From contig NZ_VMBP01000005.1 in assembly GCF_007559435.1 (NCBI RefSeq), positions 248,001 through 312,000 on the forward strand: 64,000 bases of DNA. The letters are read 5' to 3'. This DNA is from Ancylobacter moscoviensis (lineage in GTDB: Bacteria; Pseudomonadota; Alphaproteobacteria; Rhizobiales; Xanthobacteraceae). Shown here in pieces: positions 9,995 to 19,188 of the stretch; the first letter of the stretch is position 1, and each line of letters begins with the position of its first letter. The notes under the pieces are model-generated. The model saw nothing but the letters and a program-made list of their open reading frames with translations, ran no database searches and was not told the origin of the DNA. Made by a program: the position numbers and the translations under genes.

Positions 9995-11428
9995 TCACAG
10001 ATAGGGCGAGGCCAGCCAGATGGCGCGGTTCCGCAGGCGCTTCAGGAAGGGGCGCGCGGCGAGCGTCTCCAGCGTCTCGGGCTTGCCCGCATCCATCATC
10101 GCCCCGATGCGCGCCTCGATCGCGCCGGCGATGGCGGGATCGTAGAGTTCGAGGTCCAGCTCGAAGTTGAGCCGCAGGCTGCGCGGATCGAGATTGGACG
10201 AGCCGACATAGGCCCAGCACCCATCCACCGCCATCAGCTTGGAATGGTCGAACATGCCGCCCGCCCGCCACACCGCGCAGTCGCCTTCCAGCACCTGGTC
10301 GAGCTGGGCGGTCATGGCGTAGTCGACGAGCTTCAGGTTGTTGGCCGAGGGGATGACGACGTCGATGTCGATGCCCCGCCGGCCGGCCACGCCGAGGGCG
10401 CCGATGAGCTGCTGGTCGGGCAGGAAATAGGGTGAGCAGATGCGCACCCGGCTCTGCGCCATGGCGAGCGCGCCCATGATCATGTTGTGCGCGCTGGCGA
10501 GGTTGCGGTCGGGGCCGGAGGGCACGACCCGTACCGCCACCGACCCGCGCGGCTCGCTGGCCGGCGCTTCCTCCCAGGCCGGGCCGTCGAGGAATTCGTC
10601 GGTGGTGAAGGACCAGTCCTGGCTGAACACGGTGAGCAGTTGTTCCACCGCCGGCCCCTCGACGCGGAAATGCGTGTCGCGCGCGGGATCGTCGCCGCCG
10701 TAGCGGCTGGTGAACTGCGCGCGGATGTTCATGCCGCCGGTGAAGCCGAGCGTTCCATCGACGATCAGCATCTTCCGGTGGCTGCGCAGATTGGCATAGG
10801 GCAGGCGCAGGCCGATGAGGTTGCCCATGAACAGGTCGACCGTGACCCCGCCTTCCACCAGCCGCCCGACGATGGAGGGGCGCGAATAGCGCGCGCCGAT
10901 GGCGTCGATCAGCACGCGCACGGCGACGCCGCGCCGGTGCGCCTCGATCAGCGCGTCGGCGAATTCGGCCCCGACGGGGTCATTGTCGAAGATGTAGCTG
11001 GAAAGCGCCACATGCCGCTTCGCCCCGCGAATGGCGGCGAGCATGGCGGGGTAGGCGGCATCGCCGCTGTCGAGCAGTTCGACGGCGTTGCCGCTGGTCA
11101 GGGGGAACGCAGCCACGCGGTCGCCGAGCCGCTTCATCGCCGAGAGGCTGGGAGAGAGCGCGACGGCGATGGGCGGGCGCTCATGGTGGCGCCGCCGGTC
11201 CTGGCTGGCGCGCCGCCGGCCTGCGGCGGTCTGGCGGATGCGGTTGATGCCGGCGACGAGATAGAGGAAGGCGCCCACGAAGGGCGAGAGCAGGATGACG
11301 CCGACCCAACCGATGGCGGCACGCACGTCGTCCTTGGTCATCGCGGCGTGGATCGCCGCGACGATGCCGATGGCCGTGCTGGCGACGAGCGTGATGTGCG
11401 GCCAGTAGGTCAACCAGAAACTGAGCAT
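9995..11428 (-). CDS. Phospholipase D-family cardiolipin synthase-like protein
   Basis: A 477-residue protein with two N-terminal membrane segments (LSFWLTYWPHITLVASTAIGI and IGWVGVILLSPFVGAFLYLVAGI). Two HKD motifs follow: HRKMLIVDGTLGFTGGMN and HSKLMAVDGCWAYVGSSNLD. This is the layout of bacterial cardiolipin synthases, which join two phosphatidylglycerols at the inner membrane. ATG 11428 gives the usual N-terminus just before the first membrane helix; a TTG at 11512 would add 28 arginine-rich residues. The gene appears monocistronic and converges on glnII. Confidence 0.87.
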   Translation of the reverse strand: MLSFWLTYWPHITLVASTAIGIVAAIHAAMTKDDVRAAIGWVGVILLSPFVGAFLYLVAGINRIRQTAAGRRRASQDRRRHHERPPIAVALSPSLSAMKRLGDRVAAFPLTSGNAVELLDSGDAAYPAMLAAIRGAKRHVALSSYIFDNDPVGAEFADALIEAHRRGVAVRVLIDAIGARYSRPSIVGRLVEGGVTVDLFMGNLIGLRLPYANLRSHRKMLIVDGTLGFTGGMNIRAQFTSRYGGDDPARDTHFRVEGPAVEQLLTVFSQDWSFTTDEFLDGPAWEEAPASEPRGSVAVRVVPSGPDRNLASAHNMIMGALAMAQSRVRICSPYFLPDQQLIGALGVAGRRGIDIDVVIPSANNLKLVDYAMTAQLDQVLEGDCAVWRAGGMFDHSKLMAVDGCWAYVGSSNLDPRSLRLNFELDLELYDPAIAGAIEARIGAMMDAGKPETLETLAARPFLKRLRNRAIWLASPYL

Positions 11429-11650
11429 GATGCCGGCTCGATGGACCCATCGCCCGAGGGCCCTCCGCGTCCGGGTCAGCGCCCGGACGACAGGAAAGTG
11501 CTCTCGATTCAACAGACTGGAGCATTTCCTCCGCGACCGGACGATTCCACCCGACCACCATCATGCTCTAGCCGGTAATCGGCGCCGCGTCATCCCCGCT
11601 GCCGCAGGACATGCCCTTGCGTCAGTGCCTTTGGTAATGGTGGAGATCGA

Positions 11651-11688
11651 AAAGGGAGAGGCCGCCCCGGAAGTGCTCCGGGACGGCC
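11651..11688 (-). terminator. Intrinsic terminator of the lon operon
   Basis: Read on the minus strand, a 12-bp stem (GGCCGTCCCGGA / TCCGGGGCGGCC, one G-U pair) is followed by TCTCCCTTTT, starting 12 bp after the lon stop codon. It ends the ATPase-hsp20-lon operon. Confidence 0.85.
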
Positions 11689-11700
11689 GTGAGGTGCGGA

Positions 11701-14154
11701 TCAGCTCGCCGCCTTCAACGGCAGCAGGGGCTCGTCGGCGTCGGCGGCCGGCTCCAGCGCATTGGCGATGGCCTCGTCCACCCGTTCCAGCCAGACGAAT
11801 TCCAGCCGGTCCCGCGCGTCCTGAGGAATGTCCTCATAGTCGCGCCGGTTGCGTGCCGGCAGCATCACGCGGGTGAGGCCCGCCCGTGCCGCCGCGACCA
11901 CCTTCTCCTTGATGCCGCCGACGGGCAGCACCAGGCCGCGCAGCGAGATCTCGCCGGTCATCGCCGTGTCCTTGCGCACCGTGCGCCCGCTGAGCAGCGA
12001 GACCAGGGCGGTGAACATGGCGACGCCCGCGCTCGGCCCGTCCTTGGGCGTCGCACCCGCCGGAACGTGCACATGCACGTCGTTGGACGCAAACACCGCC
12101 GGATCGATGCCGAACTCGGCGGCGCGGCTCTTGACGAGGCTCATCGCCGCCTGCGCGCTCTCTTTCATCACGTCGCCGAGCTGCCCGGTGAGGATCAGCC
12201 CGCCACGGCCGGGCACCTTGGTCGCCTCGATGAAGAGGATGTCGCCGCCGACCGGCGTCCAGGCAAGGCCCGTGGCGACGCCCGGCACCGAGACGCGCAA
12301 GGCGACCTCGTCCTCGAAGATCGGCGGGCCGAGCAGTTCCGGCAGCGTGTCGACGGCGATGCGCGCATGGGCGACGCTGCCGTCGGCGATGCCGACCGCG
12401 ACGTGGCGGATGGCGCGCCCGATCTCGCGTTCGAGATTGCGCACGCCCGCCTCGCGGGTATAGGCGCGGATGATGGCGCTCAGCGCCTCGTCCTCGACCT
12501 CGACCTGCTCCGGCCTGACGCCGTTCGCCTCCATCTGGCGGCGGACCAGGTAGCGCTTGGCGATCTGGAGCTTCTCGGAATCCGTGTAGCCGGACAGCGA
12601 GATGATCTCCATGCGGTCGCGCAGCGGGCCCGGTATGGTGTCGAGCATGTTCGCGGTGGCGATGAACACCACGCGCGACAGGTCGAACGTCACGCCGAGA
12701 TAATTGTCCCGGAACGTCCCGTTCTGCTCGGGGTCGAGCACCTCCAGCATCGCCGCCGACGGGTCGCCCTGGATGCCGGAGCCCATCTTGTCGATCTCGT
12801 CCAGCATCATCACGCAGTCGCGGGTGCCCGCCTTGCGGATGCCCTGGATGATGTTGCCGGGCAGCGCGCCGACATAGGTGCGCCGGTGGCCGCGGATCTC
12901 CGCCTCGTCATGGACGCCGCCGAGCGACACGCGCACGAACTTGCGGCCCATGGCGCGGGCGATGGACTGGCCGAGCGAGGTCTTGCCGACGCCGGGCGGG
13001 CCGGCGAAGCACAGGATCGGCGCCTTGCCGTTCGGCGCGAGCTTGCGCACGGCGAGGTACTCGACGATGCGGCGCTTGATCTTGTCGAGGCCGAAATGGT
13101 CCTCGTCGAGAATCCGGCGCGCCTCGGCGATGTCGATCGCCTTCTCCTCCGGCAGCTTCCACGGCAGCGCGATCAGCCAGTCCAGATAGGTGCGGATCAT
13201 GCCGTATTCGGCGCTGGCGTCCTGCATGCGGCGCAGCCGGCCCAGCTCCTTGCGAGCCATCTGCTCCACATCCTCGGGCATGCCGGCGTCGGCGATCGCC
13301 TTCTCCAGCTCGGCGATCTCCGCGCTGTTGCCGTCGTCCTCGCCGAGCTGCTTCTGGATCGCCGCCATCTGCTCGCGCAGCAGCACCTCGCGCTGGCGCT
13401 CGTCCAGCGACGCCTTGGTCTGCTTGCTGATCTCCTGCGACAGGCGCAGCACCTCGATGCGGTGTGCCAGCAGCCGCGAGACCTTGTTCATCCGCGCGGC
13501 GATATCGACCGTCTCGAGAAGCTCCTGCTTCTCGTCCGGCGCGATGTCGACATAGGCGGACACGAGGTCGGTGAGCCCCGCGGGCGAGTTGGCGCCGCGC
13601 ACGGCGGCGACCAGCTCGGCCGGCACCTGCGGCAGCAGCTCCATCACCTCGTTCGCCTGGTTCTGCAGGTGAACGAAGCGCGCCTCGATATCGGACGAGA
13701 GATCATCGCTCTCCTCGATCCGGGTCACGCGGGCGGTGATGAAGGGCTTCTCGCGCACGAACTCGTTCACGCGGAAGCGCTGCTCGCCCTGGCAGACGAG
13801 GTGGTGCGTGCCGTCCGGCGCGGTGACGTAGCGCAGGATGTTGGCGATCACGCCCATCCGGTGCAGGTCGGTCGGGTTCGGCTCCTCCACACTGCTGTCG
13901 CGCTGCATGAGGATGCCGACCGGCCGACCCTCGCGCACCGCCTGCTGGGCCGCGGCGATCGAGGCCGGACGCGCGATGGCGACCGGCATGACGACGCCGG
14001 GAAACAGCACGAAGCTGCGCACCGGCAGGATGATCAGCTGATCATCCGGCACGTTGCCGTTGGAGGCAGCGGACGCGCCGCCCGAAGCACCGCCGCTCGC
14101 GCCGGCATCCGCCATGCGCAACGGGGCATATCTGTCGAAATCGGGGTGTGTCAT
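11701..14154 (-). CDS. lon: ATP-dependent Lon protease (Hsp20-linked)
   Basis: An 817-residue LonA-type AAA+ protease degrading damaged proteins. After a Gly/Ala/Ser-rich N-terminal stretch (residues 18-32) comes the substrate-binding LON domain from about residue 38. The AAA+ module has Walker A GPPGVGKT (385-392) and Walker B VMMLDEID (448-455). The protease domain has Ser708 in KDGPSAG and the catalytic Lys region GGIKEK (746-751). It starts 18 bp after hsp20 on the same strand, so it is probably a heat- or stress-induced Lon. Whether this is the only Lon of the genome cannot be judged here. The start could also be the ATG 13 codons in. Confidence 0.95.
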   Translation of the reverse strand: MTHPDFDRYAPLRMADAGASGGASGGASAASNGNVPDDQLIILPVRSFVLFPGVVMPVAIARPASIAAAQQAVREGRPVGILMQRDSSVEEPNPTDLHRMGVIANILRYVTAPDGTHHLVCQGEQRFRVNEFVREKPFITARVTRIEESDDLSSDIEARFVHLQNQANEVMELLPQVPAELVAAVRGANSPAGLTDLVSAYVDIAPDEKQELLETVDIAARMNKVSRLLAHRIEVLRLSQEISKQTKASLDERQREVLLREQMAAIQKQLGEDDGNSAEIAELEKAIADAGMPEDVEQMARKELGRLRRMQDASAEYGMIRTYLDWLIALPWKLPEEKAIDIAEARRILDEDHFGLDKIKRRIVEYLAVRKLAPNGKAPILCFAGPPGVGKTSLGQSIARAMGRKFVRVSLGGVHDEAEIRGHRRTYVGALPGNIIQGIRKAGTRDCVMMLDEIDKMGSGIQGDPSAAMLEVLDPEQNGTFRDNYLGVTFDLSRVVFIATANMLDTIPGPLRDRMEIISLSGYTDSEKLQIAKRYLVRRQMEANGVRPEQVEVEDEALSAIIRAYTREAGVRNLEREIGRAIRHVAVGIADGSVAHARIAVDTLPELLGPPIFEDEVALRVSVPGVATGLAWTPVGGDILFIEATKVPGRGGLILTGQLGDVMKESAQAAMSLVKSRAAEFGIDPAVFASNDVHVHVPAGATPKDGPSAGVAMFTALVSLLSGRTVRKDTAMTGEISLRGLVLPVGGIKEKVVAAARAGLTRVMLPARNRRDYEDIPQDARDRLEFVWLERVDEAIANALEPAADADEPLLPLKAAS

Positions 14155-14172
14155 GGTTTCTGTCCCCCTTCC

Positions 14173-14592
14173 TCAAACCTTGCGCAGCACGATGGCGAGG
14201 CAGCCATTCACCACGCGCGGATGCGCCACCTCGTAGCGGCCGGGCGGCAGGGCGAGCTGGCGCTCGAAGCGGCCCTGCGGCAGCTCCATCCGGTGGATGG
14301 TCGCGCGGTGCAGTTCCGGCGGCAGCATGCGCTCGCCGGCGATGGTGAGCGTGCCGCCATGGATCGCGACGTTTATGCGGTCGGGGTCGACGCCGGGCAG
14401 CGCGGCGAGCACGAGCAGCTCGCGCTCGGTCTCCAGCATGTCGACCGGCGGCTCCCAGCACGGCACGCGATGGCGCGCCGTCGTCTCGGCGCGCTGCGCC
14501 GGCTGGAACATCTGCCGGTGCATGCGCTCCGCGCGGTTCAGCATGTCGATGGCTTCCGACCACATCCAGAGGCGGGGGTCAGTCTTCTTCAT
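14173..14592 (-). CDS. Hsp20/alpha-crystallin small heat shock protein
   Basis: A 139-residue chaperone that holds unfolding proteins in a refoldable state. The alpha-crystallin domain covers about residues 50-139, with PPVDMLETERELLVLAALPG at its start and the last strand GCLAIVLRKV forming the very C-terminus. There is no IxI/V tail after the domain, the element most sHsps use to assemble oligomers. The ATG at 14592 follows AGGAGATCCTC; an upstream in-frame extension to 14706 has no support. It sits between the P1B ATPase and lon, 18 bp before lon. Confidence 0.9.
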   Translation of the reverse strand: MKKTDPRLWMWSEAIDMLNRAERMHRQMFQPAQRAETTARHRVPCWEPPVDMLETERELLVLAALPGVDPDRINVAIHGGTLTIAGERMLPPELHRATIHRMELPQGRFERQLALPPGRYEVAHPRVVNGCLAIVLRKV

Positions 14593-14721
14593 GAGGATCT
14601 CCTGGGCAGGCCGGTGGGACGTGTCCCTGGGGCCCGCGTCGCTCATATGGGTGAGCGGTCCCCACCGCGCTAGGGAGCCACGACGCCTCTCCGGGCGCTT
14701 CGGCAACGGGCACCCCCGCTG

Positions 14722-16638
14722 CTAGCCCGCGGCGTCCTGCGGCGGGTCGGCGATGGCGCGCAGCGCGTTGAGGATCACGGCCACGTCGATCAGTTCCTGC
14801 AGCAGCGCGCCCTCGACCGGCGCCAGCCAGCCGAAGGCAGCGGCGATCATGCCGAGCACCGACAGGCCGATGCCGGCATAGACGCTCTGCAGGGCGATGG
14901 CGCGCGAACGCCGGGCGATGCGCATGGCATCGGTCAGCCGGTCCAGCCGGTCGACGAGGATGACGACGTTCGCCGCCTCGGAGGACGCCGCCGAGCCGCG
15001 CGCGCCCATGGCCACGCCGATATCAGCGGCGGCAAGGGCGGGCGCGTCGTTCACCCCGTCGCCGACCATCATCACCGGGCCGTTGGCGTGCTCGGCGACG
15101 ACGGCGCGGGTCTTGTCCTGCGGCATCATCTCGCTGACGACCGCGTCGAAGCCGAGGCCTTGGGCGATGGCATTGGCCCGCCGGGTCTCGTCGCCGGTGG
15201 CGAGCAGAATACGGGAGACACCGAGCCGCCGGAGCTGGCGCAGCACGCCGCCGGCCTCGCCGCGCACCTCGTCGGCGAGCATCAGCGCTCCCGCCAGATC
15301 GCCGTCCACGGTGACGGCGACCGCCACCGTCCCGGGCCGCTGCGTCCAGTCGGCGATCTCGGCGTCGAACGACCCGGTGCCGGTTTGCCGGGCGACGAAA
15401 TCCCATCCGCCGAGCGCGATGCGCCGTCCGCCCACCCGGCCGACAATGCCGGCGCCGGGATCCTCGCGCACCTCCTCCGGCGGTTCGAGCGCGAGGCCTT
15501 TCTCCTGCGCGGCGGCCACCAGCGCCTCGGCGACCACATGGGCCGAGCCCTGGTCGAGCGAAGCGGCGAGGCGCAGCAATTCGTCCGGCGTCAGCCCGTC
15601 GCGGGTGCGCACGGCGACGAGACGGGGGCGTCCGCCGGTCAGCGTGCCGGTCTTGTCGAGCAGGACGGTGCGCACCTTGGCGAGCCCCTCCAGCGCGCCG
15701 CCGTCCTTCACCAGCACGCCCCTGCCGGCGCAGCGCGAGATGCCGGAGATGATGGCGACCGGCACGGCGAGGATGAGCGGGCAGGGGGTGGCGATCACCA
15801 GCACGGCGAGCGCGCGCACCGCCTCGCCGCTGAACGCCCATGCGGCGCTGGCGATGAGCAGCGTCAGCGCGAGGAAGCCGAGCGCGAAGCGGTCGGCGAG
15901 CCGCGCCATCGGCGCTTTGGACTGCTGCGCGGCCGTGACCAGCCGGACGATGCCGGCATAGGTGCTGTCCGCCGCCGCATGGGTGGCGACGAGGTCGAAG
16001 GCGTCGCCGGCATTGGTCGAGCCGCTGAGCACGGGCTCGCCATGGGCCCGCCGCACCGGCAGCGGCTCGCCGGTCAGCGCGGACTGGTCGAGCGCGGCGG
16101 AGGGGCTATCGACCGTACCGTCCACCGGCACCACCTCGCCCCGGCGCACGAGAAGGCGGTCGCCGGGCGCGAGGTCGTCCAGCGGCACCTCGCACAGCCG
16201 CCCGTCCTCGTAGCGGGTGGCGGTGCGCGGCAGGCGGCCGAGCAGGGCGGTCATCTCGCGTGCCGCCCGGCGCTGGGCATAGGCTTCCAACGCCTCGCCG
16301 CCGGTGAACATCAGGGCGACGATGGCGCCGGCGAGGTTTTCGCCGAAGGCCAGCGCGCCGGCCATGGCCAGTGCCGCGATCAGGTCGAGGCCGAACTCGC
16401 CCCGCCGCAGACTGCCGATGATCTCGACCGAGAGGACGGCGAGCACGGCGCCGGTGGCGGCGATCCAGAGCGCATCGGCGATATCGTGCTGGCCGGCGAA
16501 CCACGCGGCTGCGCTGATCGTCAGAACCAGCACGAGCGCCGGCAACATCGCGCGGCGCAGGGCCGTCCACGCGGCGCGCAGCCGGTCTGCTTCAGGATGG
16601 GTGGAAGAAGGAGAGGCCGCCACGAACGAACCTGACAA
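14722..16638 (-). CDS. P1B-type metal-transporting ATPase with TPC motif
   Basis: A 638-residue heavy-metal P-type ATPase without an N-terminal HMA metal-binding domain. The transport motif in the membrane is TPCP (residues 284-287) rather than the CPC of copper or zinc pumps. The phosphorylation site DKTGTLTG is at 328-335, the actuator motif is LTGEPLPV (188-195), and the hinge motif is GDGVNDAPAL. TPC-type pumps form a small P1B group (including the Nia nickel/iron exporter of rhizobia), but the C-terminal hemerythrin domain of Nia is absent. The frame opens with TTG at 16638; GTG 16623 or ATG 16548 are alternatives. It lies 129 bp upstream of hsp20 on the same strand. The metal is unknown. 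Confidence 0.88.
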   Translation of the reverse strand: MSGSFVAASPSSTHPEADRLRAAWTALRRAMLPALVLVLTISAAAWFAGQHDIADALWIAATGAVLAVLSVEIIGSLRRGEFGLDLIAALAMAGALAFGENLAGAIVALMFTGGEALEAYAQRRAAREMTALLGRLPRTATRYEDGRLCEVPLDDLAPGDRLLVRRGEVVPVDGTVDSPSAALDQSALTGEPLPVRRAHGEPVLSGSTNAGDAFDLVATHAAADSTYAGIVRLVTAAQQSKAPMARLADRFALGFLALTLLIASAAWAFSGEAVRALAVLVIATPCPLILAVPVAIISGISRCAGRGVLVKDGGALEGLAKVRTVLLDKTGTLTGGRPRLVAVRTRDGLTPDELLRLAASLDQGSAHVVAEALVAAAQEKGLALEPPEEVREDPGAGIVGRVGGRRIALGGWDFVARQTGTGSFDAEIADWTQRPGTVAVAVTVDGDLAGALMLADEVRGEAGGVLRQLRRLGVSRILLATGDETRRANAIAQGLGFDAVVSEMMPQDKTRAVVAEHANGPVMMVGDGVNDAPALAAADIGVAMGARGSAASSEAANVVILVDRLDRLTDAMRIARRSRAIALQSVYAGIGLSVLGMIAAAFGWLAPVEGALLQELIDVAVILNALRAIADPPQDAAG

Positions 16639-16971
16639 TGAACCCGAATCGGCCGCCCGGCGTCGTGGCGACTCTTGTTTAAATCTATTCTAAAAATAAC
16701 GGGGTGCCACGACAAAGGCCGCGAATTTCGCGGGCGGAGCTCTCCGCGCATGGCTTTGTGTGCGAATATGCGCCGCACGCGCCGGGCTCGGGTTGTCCGG
16801 TTGGCATTAATGAAATATTACGTAAGCTGTAATACTAACCGATCTGGCTTGGGGGCCATCGGCGGATTATGGCTTGGGCGTTGGGGTTCCTGATCGCAAC
16901 CGAAGACTGACGCACGGCGCTTCATCGCGCCGCCTTGCCGTGCCCGCCCGTCACCTGTGCAGAGACGCCTA
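16639..16971. other. Intergenic region between divergent ATPase and DUF2778 genes
   Basis: I see no convincing gene in these 333 bp. The segment near 16675-16700 and 16805-16835 is AT-rich and probably holds the two divergent promoters. A 6-bp inverted repeat TATTAC/GTAATA with a 7-bp spacer lies at 16816-16834; its meaning is unclear. Confidence 0.5.
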
Positions 16972-18003
16972 ATGCGGCTTATTGGATCGTTCCTCATCGG
17001 CTCAGCCAGCTTCGTCGGCGTGGCGGTTGCCGTGGCTTGGGTGTCGAACGCCTCCGTTCCGACCCCGGCCGATGCGGCACGGGTCGATCCTGCGCTGCGG
17101 CTTGCTCCGGCGGCGCCCGAGGTGGCGAGCGCCGTGGTGGACGAGCCCTCGGCTCCGTTCGCGATGAGCGTGAACGACGTCCGCAATTTTCGGCCCGCCG
17201 GTCAGATCGCGCAGCCGGCCAGCTGGCTGTTCAACCCGGCGGTCATGCCGATCCGGCCGGCCACCGTGGCCGCCATTCCGGTGCCGGCGCCGACCTCCGA
17301 ACCGACGGTCGAGACGGTGAGCGCTGTGCCGCTGCCCATGGCGAACCCGCTCTTCGCCGGCCGCGTCATGGCGGGCGACGAGCCCGAGGACACGCTGACC
17401 CTCGCGCCGCTTCCGCCGAGGAAGCCGGCCGCGCCGACCGAGGTCGCCTCGCTGCCGCCGCCCATGGAAGAGGACGTCACGCCGGAGGAGGCGCCCGCCG
17501 CCGCGCCGGCCGCGCCCCCGGCGACCGAGCAAGCCGCCCCCAAGGACGGGCTGCGCTATCCCACCTCGGGCGACAAGTTCGCCGTCTACGATATCCGCGC
17601 CAAGAAGCTCTATCTGCCGAACGGCAAGAAGCTCGAGGCGCATTCGGGCTATGGCGACAAGTTCGACGACATCCGCCACGTCCGCGTGAAGATGCTCGGC
17701 CCGACCCCGCCGAACCGCTACAAGCTGCGCATGCGCGAGGCGCTGTTCCATGGCACCGAGGCGGTGCGCATGACGCCGGTCGGCGACCAGCCCATGTATG
17801 GGCGCAACGGCTTCCTCCTGCACCCCTATCTGCTGGGAGAGCGCGGCGATTCCAATGGCTGCGTCTCTGTGCGCGACTACGACGCCTTCCTTGCCGCCTT
17901 CAAGAAGGGCGATGTGGAGGAACTGGTGGTGGTCGAGGCCATGCCGGGGTCGTCCAAGCCGCTCAACCCGCTGCTCTCCTGGCTCACCGGCAAGCGCGAC
18001 TGA
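16972..18003 (+). CDS. DUF2778 (Tlde1-like) secreted or membrane-anchored protein
   Basis: A 343-residue protein with an N-terminal membrane or signal segment (LIGSFLIGSASFVGVAVAVAWV). A long Pro/Ala-rich linker to about residue 190 precedes a C-terminal DUF2778 domain. The domain shows FAVYDIRAKKLYLPNGKKLE, then AHSGYGDKFDD, GPTPPNRYKLRMREALFHGTEA, and SNGCVSVRDYDAFLAAFKKG. The His in FHG and the Cys in SNGCVSV match the L,D-transpeptidase-like catalytic pair, so a role in peptidoglycan cutting or exchange in the periplasm is likely but unproven. GTG 16957 is an alternative start, 5 codons upstream. Confidence 0.82.
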   Translation: MRLIGSFLIGSASFVGVAVAVAWVSNASVPTPADAARVDPALRLAPAAPEVASAVVDEPSAPFAMSVNDVRNFRPAGQIAQPASWLFNPAVMPIRPATVAAIPVPAPTSEPTVETVSAVPLPMANPLFAGRVMAGDEPEDTLTLAPLPPRKPAAPTEVASLPPPMEEDVTPEEAPAAAPAAPPATEQAAPKDGLRYPTSGDKFAVYDIRAKKLYLPNGKKLEAHSGYGDKFDDIRHVRVKMLGPTPPNRYKLRMREALFHGTEAVRMTPVGDQPMYGRNGFLLHPYLLGERGDSNGCVSVRDYDAFLAAFKKGDVEELVVVEAMPGSSKPLNPLLSWLTGKRD

Positions 18004-18023
18004 CGCGCGCCGCCGACCTGTGT

Positions 18024-18056
18024 TCGGACTGATCGCGCCCGGCGCGCTCAGTCCGG
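18024..18056. terminator. Bidirectional hairpin between DUF2778 gene and cbbR
   Basis: A long stem (TCGGACTGA...TCAGTCCGG enclosing CGCGCC / GGCGCG) lies between the two convergent genes and includes the cbbR stop codon. No strong T-run is present. It probably ends transcription from both sides. Confidence 0.6.
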
Positions 18057-19007
18057 CCGGTCGTCGGCGGGAGCCATCGCCCGCGCCACGCCCGGCAAAT
18101 GCAGCGTGTCCGGCAAGAATTCCGGCCCGCGCCGCGACAGGAACTCGGTGAGCGCCGCCGCCGGAGGCGTCAGGCGCTTGGCGGTGCGCTTCACCACGAA
18201 CCATTGCCGCACTTCCGGCAGCCCCTCGACATCGAGCACGGCGAGCCGCCCGTCCGCGACTTCCGCCGCGATGGTGTGGGCGGAGATGAAGGCGAGGCCG
18301 AGCCCCGCCATCACCGCCTGCTTGATGGTCTCGTTCGAATCGATCTCCATGCCGATCCGCGGATCGATGCCGGACTGCTGAAAGAACCGTTCCATCAATC
18401 CGCGCGTGCCCGAGCCCGGCTCGCGCGACATGAAGGTCGCTCCCGCCAGCGCCGCGGCCGGGATGCGCCGGCCGAGCAGCGGGTGGTCGGCCGGGGCGAT
18501 CAGCACATGCGGATGATCGCCGATCAGCGTCTTGTCGACCTCCATGTCGAGCGGCGGCCGCCCCATGATGGCGACGTCGATCGTGTCGCCGCGCAGCCCG
18601 GCGATGATCGCCTCGCGGTTGCCCACCGTCAGCACCACGTCGATGCCGGGATGGGCGCGGGTGAAGGCGCCGAGCGCGGCCGGCACGAAGTACTTCGCGG
18701 TGGAGACGAGGCCCACCGAGACGCGGCCGGAGCGCAGGCCCTTCATGGCGTCGAGGGCGGCGCCGCAATCGGCCAGCGCCTGTTCGATGCGGGCGGCGGC
18801 GGAAAGCACTTCCCGCCCCGCGGCGCTGGGCTGGAAGCGGTCCCCGGCGCGGTCGAGCAGCGGCAGGCCGAGATGCTGTTCGAGCAATTGCACCTGCATC
18901 GTCACCGCCGGCGGCGTGACGTTCAGCTTTTTCGCGGCAGCGGTGACGCTGCCGGTTTCGACGATGGCGGCGACGGCGCGCAGCTGCTTCAGCGTGGCAT
19001 TACGCAT
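18048..19007 (-). CDS. cbbR: LysR-type regulator CbbR of the Calvin cycle operon
   Basis: A 319-residue LysR-family activator. The helix-turn-helix lies at about residues 5-60 (LKQLRAVAAIVETGSVTAAA, then KKLNVTPPAVTMQVQLLEQ). The effector domain carries family-typical stretches such as SREPGSGTRGLMERFF and SNETIKQAVMAGLGLAFISAHT. It is divergent from cbbF, the position of cbbR in most red-type RuBisCO operons, and known CbbR proteins sense metabolites such as RuBP, PEP or NADPH. A T-N11-A site lies just upstream of its start codon. Confidence 0.95.
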   Translation of the reverse strand: MRNATLKQLRAVAAIVETGSVTAAAKKLNVTPPAVTMQVQLLEQHLGLPLLDRAGDRFQPSAAGREVLSAAARIEQALADCGAALDAMKGLRSGRVSVGLVSTAKYFVPAALGAFTRAHPGIDVVLTVGNREAIIAGLRGDTIDVAIMGRPPLDMEVDKTLIGDHPHVLIAPADHPLLGRRIPAAALAGATFMSREPGSGTRGLMERFFQQSGIDPRIGMEIDSNETIKQAVMAGLGLAFISAHTIAAEVADGRLAVLDVEGLPEVRQWFVVKRTAKRLTPPAAALTEFLSRRGPEFLPDTLHLPGVARAMAPADDRPD

Positions 19008-19020
19008 ATGGCATTACATT

Positions 19021-19033
19021 TCAGCTAAACTGA
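19021..19033. promoter_or_regulatory. Putative CbbR-binding site (T-N11-A)
   Basis: TCAGCTAAACTGA is a LysR-type T-N11-A box with TCAG/CTGA symmetry, in the 181-bp gap between cbbR and cbbF. A second AT-rich palindromic stretch with GAATATTC follows at 19046-19053. CbbR normally binds two adjacent half-regions here, one autoregulatory and one activating. Confidence 0.6.
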
Positions 19034-19188
19034 ATTCTCAGGAAAGAATATTCGAATTTCCTTACGCCCGCAATTCGTGCAGTCTGCCATCAACAAGAGG
19101 CGTCCGCCGCTTCGGGTTCCCCGCTCGAAGGTCTTACGGAAACGACACGCCAATGGGCACAAGCCCACGACCTAACTGGGGAAACGCC

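Noticed and set aside
11689-14673. Open frame of 994 codons opposite lon and hsp20
   Set aside because: The composition is that of a codon-position shadow, and the Lon and Hsp20 proteins on the other strand are unmistakable.
16675-16893. Possible 72-codon gene in the ATPase/DUF2778 gap
   Set aside because: There is no ribosome binding site, no family resemblance and no conserved composition.
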